This document shows, one piece after another, positions 15,101 to 29,449 of a stretch of 64,000 nucleotides of DNA. Position 1 is the stretch's first letter, and every line of letters begins with the position of its first letter. The notes under the pieces were generated by a model. That model did not search any database, was not told the origin of the DNA, and worked only from the letters and a program-made list of their open reading frames with translations. This stretch comes from Eutreptiella sp. 'Long Island Sound 2002' (Eukaryota > Euglenozoa > Euglenophyceae > Eutreptiales > Eutreptiaceae), in assembly GCA_964036045.1 (NCBI GenBank), contig OZ038400.1, positions 14,133,079 through 14,197,078 of the forward strand, written 5' to 3'. The position numbers and the translations under genes were made by a program.

Positions 15101-15500
15101 CTGCTACACGTGCGATGTGGTTCGTATGGTACACGAACAACATGCTGCAGCTTGTTCTGGCCAGAGGGTTGAGTGGTCGAGATATGGGCAATACCCATTT
15201 GAAATCGGCATTGTGCGGGCACGTACTGTTCGGTTCAACCTGGAAATAAGGTTATTCGCGTGCAAGGGAGCCTGAACCTCACATTTGCACACACGGGCAA
15301 ATTCGGGCAAATTATCTGCTACACGTGCGACGTGGTTCGTATGGTACACGAATAGCATGATGCAGCTTGTTGTGGCCAGAGGGTTGAGTGGTTGAGATAT
15401 GGGCAATACCAAATCGAAACGGCCATTGTGCGGGCACGTACTGTTCAGTTCAACCTGAAAATAGCGTCATTCGCGTGCAAGGGAGCCTAAAGCCCAGATT
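12130..15500. repeat. Satellite higher-order repeat, 9 monomers (1,935 bp)
   Basis: Blocks from about 12,130 and about 14,065 are collinear at an offset of 1,935 bp. Shared private variants are CCTAAACCCCAC (12,260 and 14,195), TTTGCATACACG (about 12,705 and 14,640) and the GAATAGCATGATGCAG type with TTGTGGCC (13,418 and 15,353). Boundaries are approximate because neighbouring monomers are nearly identical. Confidence 0.75.
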
Positions 15501-18500
15501 TGCGCACACGGGCAAATTCGGGCAAATTCTCTGCTACACGTGCGATGTGGTTCGTATGGTACACGAACAACATGCTGCAGCTTGTTCTGGCCATAGGGTT
15601 AAGTGGTCCAGATATGGGCAATACCAATTTGAAATCGGCATTGTGCGGGCACGTACTGTGAAATTCAACCTGGAAATAAGGTTATTCGCGTGCAAGGGAG
15701 CCTGAACCTCACATTTGCACACACGGGCAAATTCGGGCAAATTCTCTGCTACACATGCGACGTGGTTCGTATGGTACACGAATAGCATGATGCAGCTTGT
15801 TGTGGCCAGAGGGTTGAGTGGTTGAGATATGGGCAATACCAAATTGAAACGGCCATTGTGCGGGCACGTACTGTTCAGTTCAACATGAAAATAGCGTCAT
15901 TCGCGTGCAAGGGAGCCTAAAGCCCAGATTTGCGCACGCGGGCAAATTCGGGCAAATTCTCTGCTACACGTGCGATGTGGTTCGTATGGTACACGAACAT
16001 CATGATGCACCTTGTTTTGACCAGGGGGTTGAGTGGTCGAGATATGGGCAATACCAATTTGGAATGGTCGTTGTGCGGGCACGCACTGTTCAGTTCAACC
16101 TGAAAATAGCGTCCTTCATGTGCAAGGGAGCCTAAACCTCACATTTGCACACACGGGCAAAATCGGGCAAATTCTCTGCTACACGTGCGACGTAGTTCGT
16201 ATGGTACACGAACATCATGATGCACCTTGTTTTGACCAGGGGGTTGAGTGGTCGAGATATGGGCAATACCAATTTGGAATGGTCATTGTGCGGGCACGCA
16301 CTGTTCAGTTCAACCTGAAAATAGCGTCCTTCACGTGCAAGGGAGCCTAAACCTCACATTTGCACACACGGGCAAATTCGGGCAAATTCTCTGCTACACG
16401 TGCGACGTGGTTCATATGGTACACGAATAGCATGATGCAGCTTGTTGTGGCCAGAGGGTTGAGTGGTTGAGATATGGGCAATACCAAATTGAAACGGTTA
16501 TTGTGCGGGCACGTACTGCGAAGTTCAACCTGAAAATAGTGTCCTTCGCGTGCAAGGGAGCCTAAACCCAACATTTGCACACACGGGCAAATTCGGGCAA
16601 ATTCTCTGCTACACGTGCGACGTGGTTCGTATGGTACACGAACAGCATGATGCAGCTTGTTCTGGCCAGAGGGTTGTGTGCTTGTGATATGGGCAATACC
16701 AATTTGAAATGGGCATTGTGCGGGCACGTACTGTGAAGTTCAACCTGAAAACAGCGTCACTCGTGTGCAAGGGAGCCTAAACCTCACATTTGCACACACG
16801 GGCGAATTCGGGCAAATTCTCTGCTACACGTGCGATGTGGTTCGTATGGTACACGAACAGCATGATGCAGCTTGTTCTGGCCGGAGGGTTGAGTGGTCGA
16901 GATATGGGCAATACCAATTTGAAATCAGCATTGTGCGGGCACGTACTGTTCAGTTCAACCTGAAAATAGTGTCCTTCACGTGCAAGGGAGCCTAAACCTC
17001 ACATTTGCACACACGGGCAAATTCGGGCAAATTCTCTGCTACACGTGCGACGTGGTTCGTATGGTACACGAACAGCATGATGCAGCTTGTTCTGGCCGGA
17101 GGGTTGAGTGGTTGTGATATGGGCAATACCAATTTGAAATGGGCATTGTGCGGGCACGTACTGTGAAGTTCAACCTGAAAATAGCGTCATTCGCGTGCAA
17201 GGGAGCCTAAAGCCCAGATTTGCGCACACGGGCAAATTCGGGCAAATTCTCTGCTACACGTGCGATGTGGTTCGTATGGTACACGAACAACATGCTGCAG
17301 CTTGTTCTGGCCAGAGGGTTAAGTGGTCGAGATATGGGCAATACCAATTTGAAATCGGCATTGTGCGGGCACGTACTGTTCGGTTCAACCTAGAAATAAG
17401 GTTATTCCCGTGCAAGGGAGCCTGAACCTCACATTTGTACACACGGGCAAATTCGGGCAAATTCTCTGCTACACCTGCAAAGTGGTTTGTATGGTACACA
17501 AATAGCATGATGCAGCTTGTTGTGGCCAGAGGGTTGAGTGGTTGAGATATGGGCAATACCAAATTGAAACGGCCATTGTGCGGGCACGTACTGTTCAGTT
17601 CAACCTGAAAATAGCGTCATTCGCGTGCAAGGGAGCCTAAAGCCCAGATTTGCGCACACGGGCAAATTCGGGCAAATTCTCTGCTACACGTGCGATGTGG
17701 TTCGTATGGTACACGAACAACATGCTGCAGCTTGTTCTGGCCAGAGGGTTAAGTGGTCGAGATATGGGCAATACCAATTTGAAATCGGCATTGTGCGGGC
17801 ACGTACTGTGAAGTTCAACCTGGAAATAAGGTTATTCGCGTGCAAGGGAGCCTGAACCTCACATTTGCACACACGGGCAAATTCGGGCAAATTCTCTGCT
17901 ACACGTGCGACGTGGTTCGTATGGTACACGAATAGCATGATGCAGCTTGTTGTGGCCAGAGGGTTGAGTGGTTGAGATATGGGCAATAGCAAATTGAAAC
18001 GGCCATTGTGCGGGCACGTACTGTTCAGTTCAACCTGAAAATAGCGTCATTCGCGTGCAAGGGAGCCTAAAGCCCACATTTGCGCACACGGGCAAATTCG
18101 GGCAAATTCTCTGCTACACGTGCGATGTGGTTCGTATGGTACACGAACATCATGATGCACCTTGTTTTGACCAGGGGGTTGAGTGGTCGAGATATGGGCA
18201 ATACCAATTTGGAATGGTCATTGTGCGGGCACGCACTGTTCAGGTCAACCTGAAAATAGCGTCCTTCATGTGCAAGGGAGCCTAAACCTCACATTTGCAC
18301 ACACGGGCAAGTTCGGGCAAATTCTCTGCTACACGTGCGACGTGGTTCGTATGGTACACGAACATCATGATGCACCTTGTTTTGACCAGGGGGTTGAGTG
18401 GTCGAGATATGGGCAAAACCAATTTGGAATGGTCATTGTGCGGGCACGCACTGTTCAGTTCAACCTGAAAATAGCGTCCTTCACGTGCAAGGGAGCCTAA

Positions 18501-18540
18501 ACCTCACATTTGCACAAACGGGCAAATTCGGGCAAATTCT
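15040..18540. repeat. Satellite higher-order repeat, 10 monomers (2,150 bp)
   Basis: Monomers at 15,045, 15,475, 16,033 and 16,248 have counterparts at 17,195, 17,625, 18,183 and 18,398, a constant offset of 2,150 bp (10 x 215). This block overlaps the second copy of the 9-monomer repeat, so different block sizes have been duplicated in succession. Confidence 0.7.
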
Positions 18541-21500
18541 CTGCTACAAGGGCGACGTGGTTCATATGGTACACGAACAGCATGATGCAGCTTGTTGTGG
18601 CCAGGGGGTTGAGTGGTTGAGATATGGGCAATACCAAATTGAAGCGGGTATTGTGCGGGCACGTACTGCGAAGTTCAACCTGAAAATAGCGTCATTCGCG
18701 TGCAAGGGAGCCTAAAGCCCAGATTTGCGCACACGGGCAAATTCGGGCAAATTCTCTGCTACACGTGCGATGTGGTTCGTATGGTACACGAACAACATGC
18801 TGCAGCTTGTTCTGGCCAGAGGGTTGAGTGGTTGTGATATGGGCAATACCAATTTGAAATGGGCATTGTGCGGGCACGTACTGTGAAGTTCAACCTGAAA
18901 ATAGCGTCATTCGCGTGCAAGGGAGCCTAAAGCCCAGATTTGCGCACACGGGCAAATTCGGGCAAATTCTCTGCTACACGTGCGATGTGGTTCGTATGGT
19001 ACACGAACAACATGCTGCAGCTTGTTCTGGCCAGAGGGTTAAGTGGTCGAGATATGGGCAATAGCAATTTGGAATGGTCACTGTGCGGGCACGCACTGTT
19101 CAGTTCAACCTGAAAATAGCGTCCTTCGCGTGCAAGGGAGCCTAAACCTCACATTTGCACACACGGGCAAATTCGAGCGAATTCTCTGCTACACGTGCTA
19201 CGTGGTTCATATGGTACACGAACATCATGATGCACCTTGTTTTGGCTAGAGGGTTGAGTGTTCGAGATATGGGCAATACCAATTTGAAATGATCATTGTG
19301 CGGGCACGCACTGTTCAGTTCAACCTGAAAATAGCGTCCTTCGCGTGCAATGGAGCTTAAACCTCACATTTGCACACACGGGCAAATTCAGGCAAATTCT
19401 CTGCTACACGTGCGACGTGGTTCGTATGGTACACGAACAGCATGATGCAGCTTGTTCTGACCAGAGGGTTGAGTGGTCGCGATATGGGCAACACCAATTT
19501 GAAATGGGCATTGTGCGGGCACGTACTGTTCAGTTCAACCTGAAAATAGCGTCACTCGTGTGCAAGGGAGCCTGAACCTCACATTTGCACACACGGGCAA
19601 ATTCGGGCAAATTCTCTGCTACACGTGCGACGTGGTTCGTATGGTACACGAACAGCATGATGCAGCTTGTTGTGGCCAGAGGGTTGAGTGGTCGCGATAT
19701 GGGCAACACCAATTTGGAATGGTCATTGTGCGGGCACGCACTGTTCAGTTCAACCTGAAAATAGCGTCATTCGCGTGCAAGGGAGCCTAAAGCCCACGTT
19801 TGCGCACACGGGCAAATTCGGGCAAATTCTCTGCTACACGTGCGACGTGGTTCGTATGGTACACTAACAGCATGATGCAGCTTGTTGTGGCCAGAGGGTT
19901 GAGTGGTCGCGATATCGGCAACACCAATTTGAAATGGGCATTGTGAGGGCACGCACTGTTCAGTTCAACCTGAAAATAGCATCATTCGCGTTCAAGGGAG
20001 CCTAAAACCCACATATGCGCACATGGGCAAATTCGGGCAAATTCTCTGCTACACGTGCGACGTGGTTCGTATGGTACACGAACAGCATGATGCAGCTTGT
20101 TGTGGCCAGAGGGTTGAGTGGTTGAGATATGGGCAACACCAATTTGAAATGGGCATTGTGCGGGCACGCACTGTTCAGTTCAACCTGAAAATAGCATCAT
20201 TCGCGTTCAAGGGAGCCTAAAACCCACATATGCGCACATGGGCAAATTCGAGCAAATTCTCTGCTACAGGTGCGATGTGGTTCGTATGGTACACGAACAA
20301 CATGCTGCAGCTTGTTCTGACCAGAGGGTTGAGTGGTCGAGATATGGGCAATACCAATTTGAAATCGGCATTGTGCGGGCACGTACTGTTCGGTTCAACC
20401 TGGAAATAAGGTTATTCGCGTGCAAGGGAGCCTAAACCTCACATTTGCACACACGGGCAAATTCGGGCAAATTCTCTGCTACACGTGCGACGTGGTTCGT
20501 ATGGTACACGAACAGCATGATGCAGCTTGTTCTGGCCGGAGGGTTGAGTGGTTGTGATATGGGCAATACCAATTTGAAATGGGCATTGTGCGGGCACGTA
20601 CTGTGAAGTTCAACCTGAAAATAGCGTCATTCGCGTGCAAGGGAGCCTAAAGCCCAGATTTGCGCACACGGGCAAATTCGGGCAAATTCTCTGCTACACG
20701 TGCGATGTGGTTCATATGGTACACGAACAACATGCTGCAGCTTGTTCTGGCCAGAGGGTTAAGTGGTTGAGATATGGGCAACACCAATTTGAAATGGGCA
20801 TTGTGCGGGCACGTACTATTCAGTTCAACCTGAAAATAGCGTCACTCGTGTGCAAGGGAGCCTGAACCTCACATTTGCACACACGGGCAAATTCGGGCAA
20901 ATTCTCTGCTACATGTGCGACGTGGTTCGTATGGTACACGAACATCATGATGCACCTTGTTTTGACCAGGGGGTTGAGTGGTCGAGATATGGGCAATACC
21001 AATTTGAAATCAGCATTGTGCGGGCACGTACTGTGAAGTTCAACCTGAAAATAGCGTCATTCGCGTGCAAGGGAGCCTAAAGCCCAGATTTGCGCACACG
21101 GGCAAATTCGGGCAAATTCTCTGCTACACGTGCGATGTGGTTCGTATGGTACACGAACAACATGCTGCAGCTTGTTCTGGCCAGAGGGTTAAGTGGTCGA
21201 GATATGGGCAATACCAATTTGAAATCGGCATTGTGCGGGCACGTACTGTGAAGTTCAACCTGGAAATAAGGTTATTCGCGTGCAAGGGAGCCTGAACCTC
21301 ACATTTGCACACACGGGCAAATTCGGGCAAATTCTCTGCTACACGTGCGACGTGGTTCGTATGGTACACGAATAGCATGATGCAGCTTGTTGTGGCCAGA
21401 GGGTTGAGTGGTTGAGATATGGGCAATACCCAATTGAGACGGCCATTGTGCGGGCACGTACTGTTCAGTTCAACCTGAAAATAGCGTCATTCGCGTGCAA

Positions 21501-24500
21501 GGGAGCCTAAAGCCCAGATTTGCGCACACGGGCAAATTCGGGCAAATTCTCTGCTACACGTGCGATGTGGTTCGTATGGTACACGAACATCATGATGCAC
21601 CTTGTTTTGACCAGGGGGTTGAGTGGTCGAGATATGGGCAATACCAATTTGGAATGGTCATTGTGCGGGCACGCACTGTTCAGTTCAACCTGAAAATAGC
21701 GTCCTTCATGTGCAAGGGAGCCTAAACCTCACATTTGCACACACGGGCGAATTCGGGCAAATTCTCTGCTACACGTGCGACGTGGTTCGTATGGTACACG
21801 AACATCATGATGCACCTTGTTTTGACCAGGGGCTTGAGTGGTCGAGATATGGGCAATACCAATTTGGAATGGTCATTGTGCGGGCACGCACTGTTCAGTT
21901 CAACCTGAAAATAGCGTCCTTCACGTGCAAGGGAGCCTAAACCTCACATTTGCACACACGGGCAAATTCGGGCAAATTCTCTGCTACATGTGCGAGGTGG
22001 TTCGTATGGTACACGAACATCATGATGCAGCTTGTTTTGACCAGGGGGTTGAGTGGTCGAGATATGGGCAATACCAATTTGGAATGGTCATTGTGCGGGC
22101 ACGCACTGTTCAGTTCAACCTGAAAATAGCGTCCTTCATGTGCAAGGGAGCCTAAACCTCACATTTGCACACACGGGCGAATTCGGGCAAATTCTCTGCT
22201 ACACGTGCGACGTGGTTCGTATGGTACACGAACATCATGATGCACCTTGTTTTGACCAGGGGCTTGAGTGGTCGAGATATGGGCAATACCAATTTGGAAT
22301 GGTCATTGTGCGGGCACGCACTGTTCAGTTCAACCTGAAAATAGCGTCACTTGTGTGCAAGGGAGCCTGAACCTCACATTTGCACACACGGGCAAATTCG
22401 GGCAAATTCTCTGCTACATGTGCGACGTGGTTCGTATGGTACACGAACATCATGATGCACCTTGTTTTGACCAGGGGGTTGAGTGGTCGAGATATGGGCA
22501 ATACCAATTTGAAATCAGCATTGTGCGGGCACGTACTGTGAAGTTCAACCTGAAAATAGCGTCATTCGCGTGCAAGGGAGCCTAAAGCCCAGATTTGCGC
22601 ACACGGGCAAATTCGGGCAAATTCTCTGCTACACGTGCGATGTGGTTCGTATGGTACACGAACAACATGCTGCAGCTTGTTCTGGCCAGAGGGTTAAGTT
22701 GTCGAGATATGGGCAATACCAATTTGAAATCGGCATTGTGCGGGCACGTACTGTGAAGTTCAACCTGGAAATAAGGTTATTCGCGTGCAAGGGAGCCTGA
22801 ACCTCACATTTGCACACACGGGCAAATTCGGGCAAATTATCTGCTACACGTGCGACGTGGTTCGTATGGTACACGAATAGCATGATGCAGCTTGTTGTGG
22901 CCAGAGGGTTGAGTGGTTGAGATATGGGCAATACCCAATTGAAACGGCCATTGTGCGGGCACGTACTGTTCAGTTCAACCTGAAAATAGCGTCATTCGCG
23001 TGCAAGGGAGCCTAAAGCCCAGATTTGCGCACACGGGCAAATTCGGGCAAATTCTCTGCTACACGTGCGATGTGGTTCGTATGGTACACGAACATCATGA
23101 TGCACCTTGTTTTGACCAGGGGGTTGAGTGGTTGAGATATGGGCAATACCAATTTGGAATGGTCATTGTGCGGGCACGCACTGTTCAGTTCAACCTGAAA
23201 ATAGCGTCCTTCACGTGCAAGGGAGCCTAAACCTCACATTTGCACACACGGGCGAATTCGGGCAAATTCTCTGCTACACGTGCGACGTGGTTCGTATGGT
23301 ACACGAACATCATGATGCACCTTGTTTTGACCAGGGGCTTGAGTGGTCGAGATATGGGCAATACCAATTTGGAATGGTCATTGTGCGGGCACGCACTGTT
23401 CAGTTCAACCTGAAAATAGCGTCCTTCACGTGCAAGGGAGCCTAAACCTCACATTTGCACACACGGGCAAATTCGGGCAAATTCTCTGCTACAAGGGCGA
23501 CGTGGTTCATATGGTACACGAATAGCATGATGCAGCTTGTTGTGGCCAGGGGGTTGAGTGGTTGAGATATGGGCAATACCAAATTGAAGCGGGTATTGTG
23601 CGGGCACATACTGCGAAGTTCAACCTGAAAATAGCGTCATTCGCGTGCAAGGGAGCCTAAAGCCCAGATTTGCGCACACGGGCAAATTCGGGCAAATTCT
23701 CTGCTACACGTGCGATGTGGTTCGTATGGTACACGAACAACATGCTGCAGCTTGTTCTGGCCAGAGGGTTGAGTGGTTGTGATATGGGCAATACCAATTT
23801 GAAATGGGCATTGTGCGGGCACGTACTGTGAAGTTCAACCTGAAAATAGCGTCATTCGCGTGCAAGGGAGCCTAAAGCCCAGATTTGCGCACACGGGCAA
23901 ATTCGGGCAAATTCTCTGCTACACGTGCGATGTGGTTCGTATGGTACACGAACAACATGCTGCAGCTTGTTCTGGCCAGAGGGTTAAGTGGTCGAGATAT
24001 GGGCAATAGCAATTTGGAATGGTCACTGTGCGGGCACGCACTGTTCAGTTCAACCTGAAAATAGCGTCCTTCGCGTGCAAGGGAGCCTAAACCTCACATT
24101 TGCACACACGGGCAAATTCGAGCGAATTCTCTGCTACACGTGCTACGTGGTTCATATGGTACACGAACATCATGATGCACCTTGTTTTGGCCAGAGGGTT
24201 GAGTGGTCGAGATATGGGCAATACCAATTTGAAATGATCATTGTGCGGGCACGCACTGTTCAGTTCAACCTGAAAATAGCGTCCTTCGCGTGCAATGGAG
24301 CTTAAACCTCACATTTGCACACACGGGCAAATTCAGGCAAATTCTCTGCTACACGTGCGACGTGGTTCGTATGGTACACGAACAGCATGATGCAGCTTGT
24401 TCTGACCAGAGGGTTGAGTGGTCGCGATATGGGCAACACCAATTTGAAATGGGCATTGTGCGGGCACGTACTGTTCAGTTCAACCTGAAAATAGCGTCAC

Positions 24501-26000
24501 TCGTGTGCAAGGGAGCCTGAACCTCACATTTGCACACACGGGCAAATTCGGGCAAATTCTCTGCTACACGTGCGACGTGGTTCGTATGGTACACGAACAG
24601 CATGATGCAGCTTGTTGTGGCCAGAGGGTTGAGTGGTTGAGATATGGGCAACACCAATTTGAAATGGTCATTGTGCGGGCACGCACTGTTCAGTTCAACC
24701 TGAAAATAGCGTCATTCGCGTGCAAGGGAGCCTAAAGCCCACGTTTGCGCACACGGGCAAATTCGGGCAAATTCTCTGCTACACGTGCGACGTGGTTCGT
24801 ATGGTACACTAACAGCATGATGCAGCTTGTTCTGGCCAGAGGGTTGAGTGGTCGCGATATCGGCAACACCAATTTGAAATGGGCATTGTGCGGGCACGCA
24901 CTGTTCAGTTCAACCTGAAAATAGCATCATTCGCGTTCAAGGGAGCCTAAAACCCACATATGCGCACATGGGCAAATTCGAGCAAATTCTCTGCTACAGG
25001 TGCGATGTGGTTCGTATGGTACACGAACAACATGCTGCAGCTTGTTCTGGCCAGAGGGTTGAGTGGTCGAGATATGGGCAATACCAATTTGAAATCGGCA
25101 TTGTGCGGGCACGTACTGTTCGGTTCAACCTGGAAATAAGGTTATTCGCGTGCAAGGGAGCCTAAACCTCACATTTGCACACACGGGCAAATTCGGGCAA
25201 ATTCTCTGCTACACGTGCGACGTGGTTCGTATGGTACACGAACAGCATGATGCAGCTTGTTCTGGCCGGAGGGTTGAGTGGTTGTGATATGGGCAATACC
25301 AATTTGAAATGGGCATTGTGCGGGCACGTACTGTGAAGTTCAACCTGAAAATAGCGTCATTCGCGTGCAAGGGAGCCTAAAGCCCAGATTTGCGCACACG
25401 GGCAAATTCGGGCAAATTCTCTGCTACACGTGCGATGTGGTTCATATGGTACACGAACAACATGCTGCAGCTTGTTCTGGCCAGAGGGTTAAGTGGTTGA
25501 GATATGGGCAACACCAATTTGAAATGGGCATTGTGCGGGCACGTACTATTCAGTTCAACCTGAAAATAGCGTCACTCGTGTGCAAGGGAGCCTGAACCTC
25601 ACATTTGCACACACGGGCAAATTCGGGCAAATTCTCTGCTACATGTGCGAGGTGGTTCGTATGGTACACGAACATCATGATCCACCTTGTTTTGACCAGG
25701 GGGTTGAGTGGTCGAGATATGGGCAATACCAATTTGAAATCAGCATTGTGCGGGCACGTACTGTGAAGTTCAACCTGAAAATAGCGTCATTCGCGTGCAA
25801 GGGAGCCTAAAGCCCGGATTTGCGCACACGGGCAAATTCGGGCAAATTCTCTGCTACACGTGCGATGTGGTTCGTATGGTACACGAACAACATGCTGCAG
25901 CTTGTTCTGGCCAGAGGGTTAAGTGGTTGCGATATGGGCAACACCAATTTGAAATGGGCATTGTGCGGGCACGTACTGTTCAGTTCAACCTGAAAATAGC
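18400..26000. repeat. Satellite higher-order repeat, 23 monomers (4,945 bp), nested 7-mer
   Basis: Diagnostic variants recur exactly 4,945 bp apart: CTGCTACAAGGGCG at 18,541 and 23,486, CGTGCTACGTGG at about 19,195 and 24,140, GCAATGGAGCTTAAACC at about 19,347 and 24,292, and GATATCGGCAACACC at 19,913 and 24,858. The offset then falls to 4,730 bp (22 x 215). Two adjacent monomers carrying GCATCATTCGCGTTCAAGG (19,979 and 20,194) correspond to a single one at 24,924. Inside this span a 7-monomer block is repeated at 1,505 bp (20,850/22,355; 21,065/22,570; 21,495/23,000). Unequal exchange in exact monomer register explains both. Confidence 0.85.
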
Positions 26001-29000
26001 GTCCTTCGCGTGCAAGGGAGCCTAAACCTCACATTTGCACACACGGACAAATTCGGGCAAATTCTCTGCTACACGTGCGACGTGGTTCGTATGGTACACG
26101 AACATCATGATGCACCTTGTTTTGGCCAGAGGGTTGAGTGGTCGAGATATGGGCAATACCAATTTGAAATGGTCATTGTGCGGGCACGCACTGTTCAGGT
26201 CAACCTGAAAATAGCGTCCTTCACGTGCAAGGGAGCCTAAACCTCACATTTGCACACACGGGCAAATTCGGGCAAATTCTCTGCTACACGTGCGACGTGG
26301 TTCGTATGGTACACGAACAGCATGATGCAGCTTGTTCTGGCCAGAGGGTTGAGTGGTTGCGATATGGGCAACACCAATTTGAAATGGGCATTGTGCGGGC
26401 ACGTACTGTTCAGTTCAACCTGAAAATAGCGTCCTTCGCGTGCAAGGGAGCCTAAACCTCACATTTGCACACACGGACAAATTCGGGCAAATTCTCTGCT
26501 ACACGTGCGACGTGGTTCGTATGGTACACGAACATCATGATGCACCTTGTTTTGGCCAGAGGGTTGAGTGGTCGAGATATGGGCAATACCAATTTGAAAT
26601 GGTCATTGTGCGGGCACGCACTGTTCAGTTCAACCTGAAAATAGCGTCCTTCGCGTGCAAGGGAGCCTAAACCTCACATTTGCACACACGGGCAAATTCA
26701 GGCAAATTCTCTGCTACACGTGCGACGTGGTTCGTATGGTACACGAACAGCATGATGCAGCTTGTTCTGGCCAGAGGGTTGAGTGGTCGCGATATGGGCA
26801 ACACCAATTTGAAATGGGCATTGTGCGGGCACGTACTGTTCAGTTCAACCTGGAAATAGCGTCACTCGTGTGCAAGAGAGCCTGAACCTCACATTTGCAC
26901 ACACGGGCAAATTCGGGCAAATTCTCTGCTACAGGTGCGATGTGGTTCGTATGGTACACGAACAACATGCTGCAGCTTGTTCTGGCCAGAGGGTTGAGTG
27001 GTCGAGATATGGGCAATACCAATTTGAAATCGGCATTGTGCGGGCACATATTGTTCGGTTCAACCTGGAAATAAGGTTATTCGCGTGCAAGGGAGCCTAA
27101 ACCTCACATTTGCACACACGGGCAAATTCGGGCAAATTCTCTGCTACACGTGCGACGTGGTTCGTATGGTACATGAACAGCATGATGCAGCTTGTTCTGG
27201 CCGGAGGGTTGAGTGGTTGTGATATGGGCAATACCAATTTGAAATGGGCATTGTGCGGGCACGTACTGTGAAGTTCAACCTGAAAATAGCGTCATTCGCG
27301 TGCAAGGGAGCCTAAAGCCCAGATTTGCGCACACGGGCAAATTCGGGCAAATTCTCTGCTACACGTGCGATGTGGTTCGTATGGTACACGAACATCATGA
27401 TGCACCTTGTTTTGACGAGGGGGTCCAGTGGTCGAGATATGGGCAATACCAATTTGGAATGGTCATTGTGCGGGCAAGCACTGTTCAGTTCAACCTGAAA
27501 ATAGCGTCCTTCACGTGCAAGGGAGCCTAAACCTCACATTTGCACACACGGGCAAATTCGGGCAAATTCTCTGCTACACGTGCGACGTGGTTCATATGGT
27601 ACACGAATAGCATGATGCAGCTTGTTGTGGCCAGAGGGTTGAGTGGTTGAGATATGGGCAATACCAAATTGAAACGGGTATTGTGCGGGCACGTACTATT
27701 CAGTTCAACCTGAAAATAGCGTCATTCGCGTGCAAGGGAGCCTAAAGCCCAGATTTGCGCACACGGGCAAATTCGGGCAAACTCTCTGCTACACGTGCGA
27801 TGTGGTTCGTATGGTACACGAACAACATGCTGCAGCTTGTTCTGGCCAGAGGGTTAAGTGGTCGAGATATGGGCAATACCAATTTGAAATCGGCATTGTG
27901 CGGGCACGTACTGTTCAGTTCAACCTGAGGATAGCGTCCTTCGCGTGCAAGGGAGCCTAAAACCCACATATGCGCACACGGGCAAATTCGGGCAAATTCT
28001 CTGCTACACGTGCGACGTGGTTCGTATGGTACACTAACAGCATGATGCAGCTTGTTCTGGCCAGAGGGTTGAGTGGTCGCGATATGGGCAACACCAATTT
28101 GGAATGGTCATTGTGCGGGCACGCACTGTTCAGTTCAACCTGAAAATAGCGTCACTCGTGTGCAAGGGAGCCTGAACCTCACATTTGCACACACGGGCAA
28201 ATTCGGGCAAATTCTCTGCTACACGTGCGACGTGGTTCGTATGGTACACGAACAACACGCTGCAGCTTGTTCTGGCCAGAGGGTTAAGTGGTCGCGATAT
28301 GGGCAACACCAATTTGAAATGGGCATTGTGCGGGCACGTACTGTTCAGTTCAACCTGAAACTAGCGTCACTCGTGTGCAAGGGAGCCTGAACCTCACATT
28401 TGCACACACGGGCAAATTCAGGCAAATTCTCTGCTACACGTGCGATGTGGTTCGTATGGTACACGAACAACATGATGCAGCTTGTTCTGGACGGAGGGTT
28501 GAGTGGTCGCGATATGGGCAACACCAATTTGGAATGGTCATTGTGCGGGCACGCACTGTTCAGTTCAACCTGAAAATAGCGTCATTCGCGTGCAAGGGAG
28601 CCTAAAGCCCACATTTGCGCACACGGGCAAATTCGGGCAAATTCTCTGCTACACGTGCGACGTGGTTCGTATGGTACACTAACAGCATGATGCAGCTTGT
28701 TCTGGCCAGAGGGTTGAGTGGTCGCGATATGGGCAACACCAATTTGGAATGGTCATTGTGCGGGCACGCACTGTTCAGTTCAACCTGAAAATAGCGTCAT
28801 TCGCGTGCAAGGGAGCCTAAAACCCACATATGCGCACACGGGCAAGTTCGGGCAAATTCTCTGCTACACGTGCGACGTGGTTCGTATGGTACACGAACAA
28901 CATGCTGCAGCTTGTTCTGGCCAGAGGGTTGAGTGGTCGCGATATGGGCAACACCAATTTGAAATGGGCATTGTGCGGGCACGTACTGTTCAGTTCAACC

Positions 29001-29449
29001 TGAAAATAGCGTCACTCGTGTGCAAGGGAGCCTGAGCCTCACATTTGCACACACGGGCAAATTCGGGCAAATTCTCTGCTACACGTGCGATGTGGTTCGT
29101 ATGGTACACGAACAACATGATGCAGCTTGTTCTGGACGGAGGGTTGAGTGGTCGCGATATGGGCAACACCAATTTGGAATGGTCATTGTGCGGGCACGCA
29201 CTGTTCAGTTCAACCTGAAAATAGCGTCATTCGCGTGCAAGGGAGCCTAAAGCCCACATTTGCGCACACGGGCAAATTCGGGCAAATTCTCTGCTACACG
29301 TGCGACGTGGTTCGTATGGTACACTAACAGCATGATGCAGCTTGTTCTGGCCAGAGGGTTGAGTGGCCGCGATATGGGCAACACCAATTTGAAATGGGCA
29401 TTGTGCGGGCACGCACTGTTCAGTTCAACCTGAAAATAGCGTCATTCGC

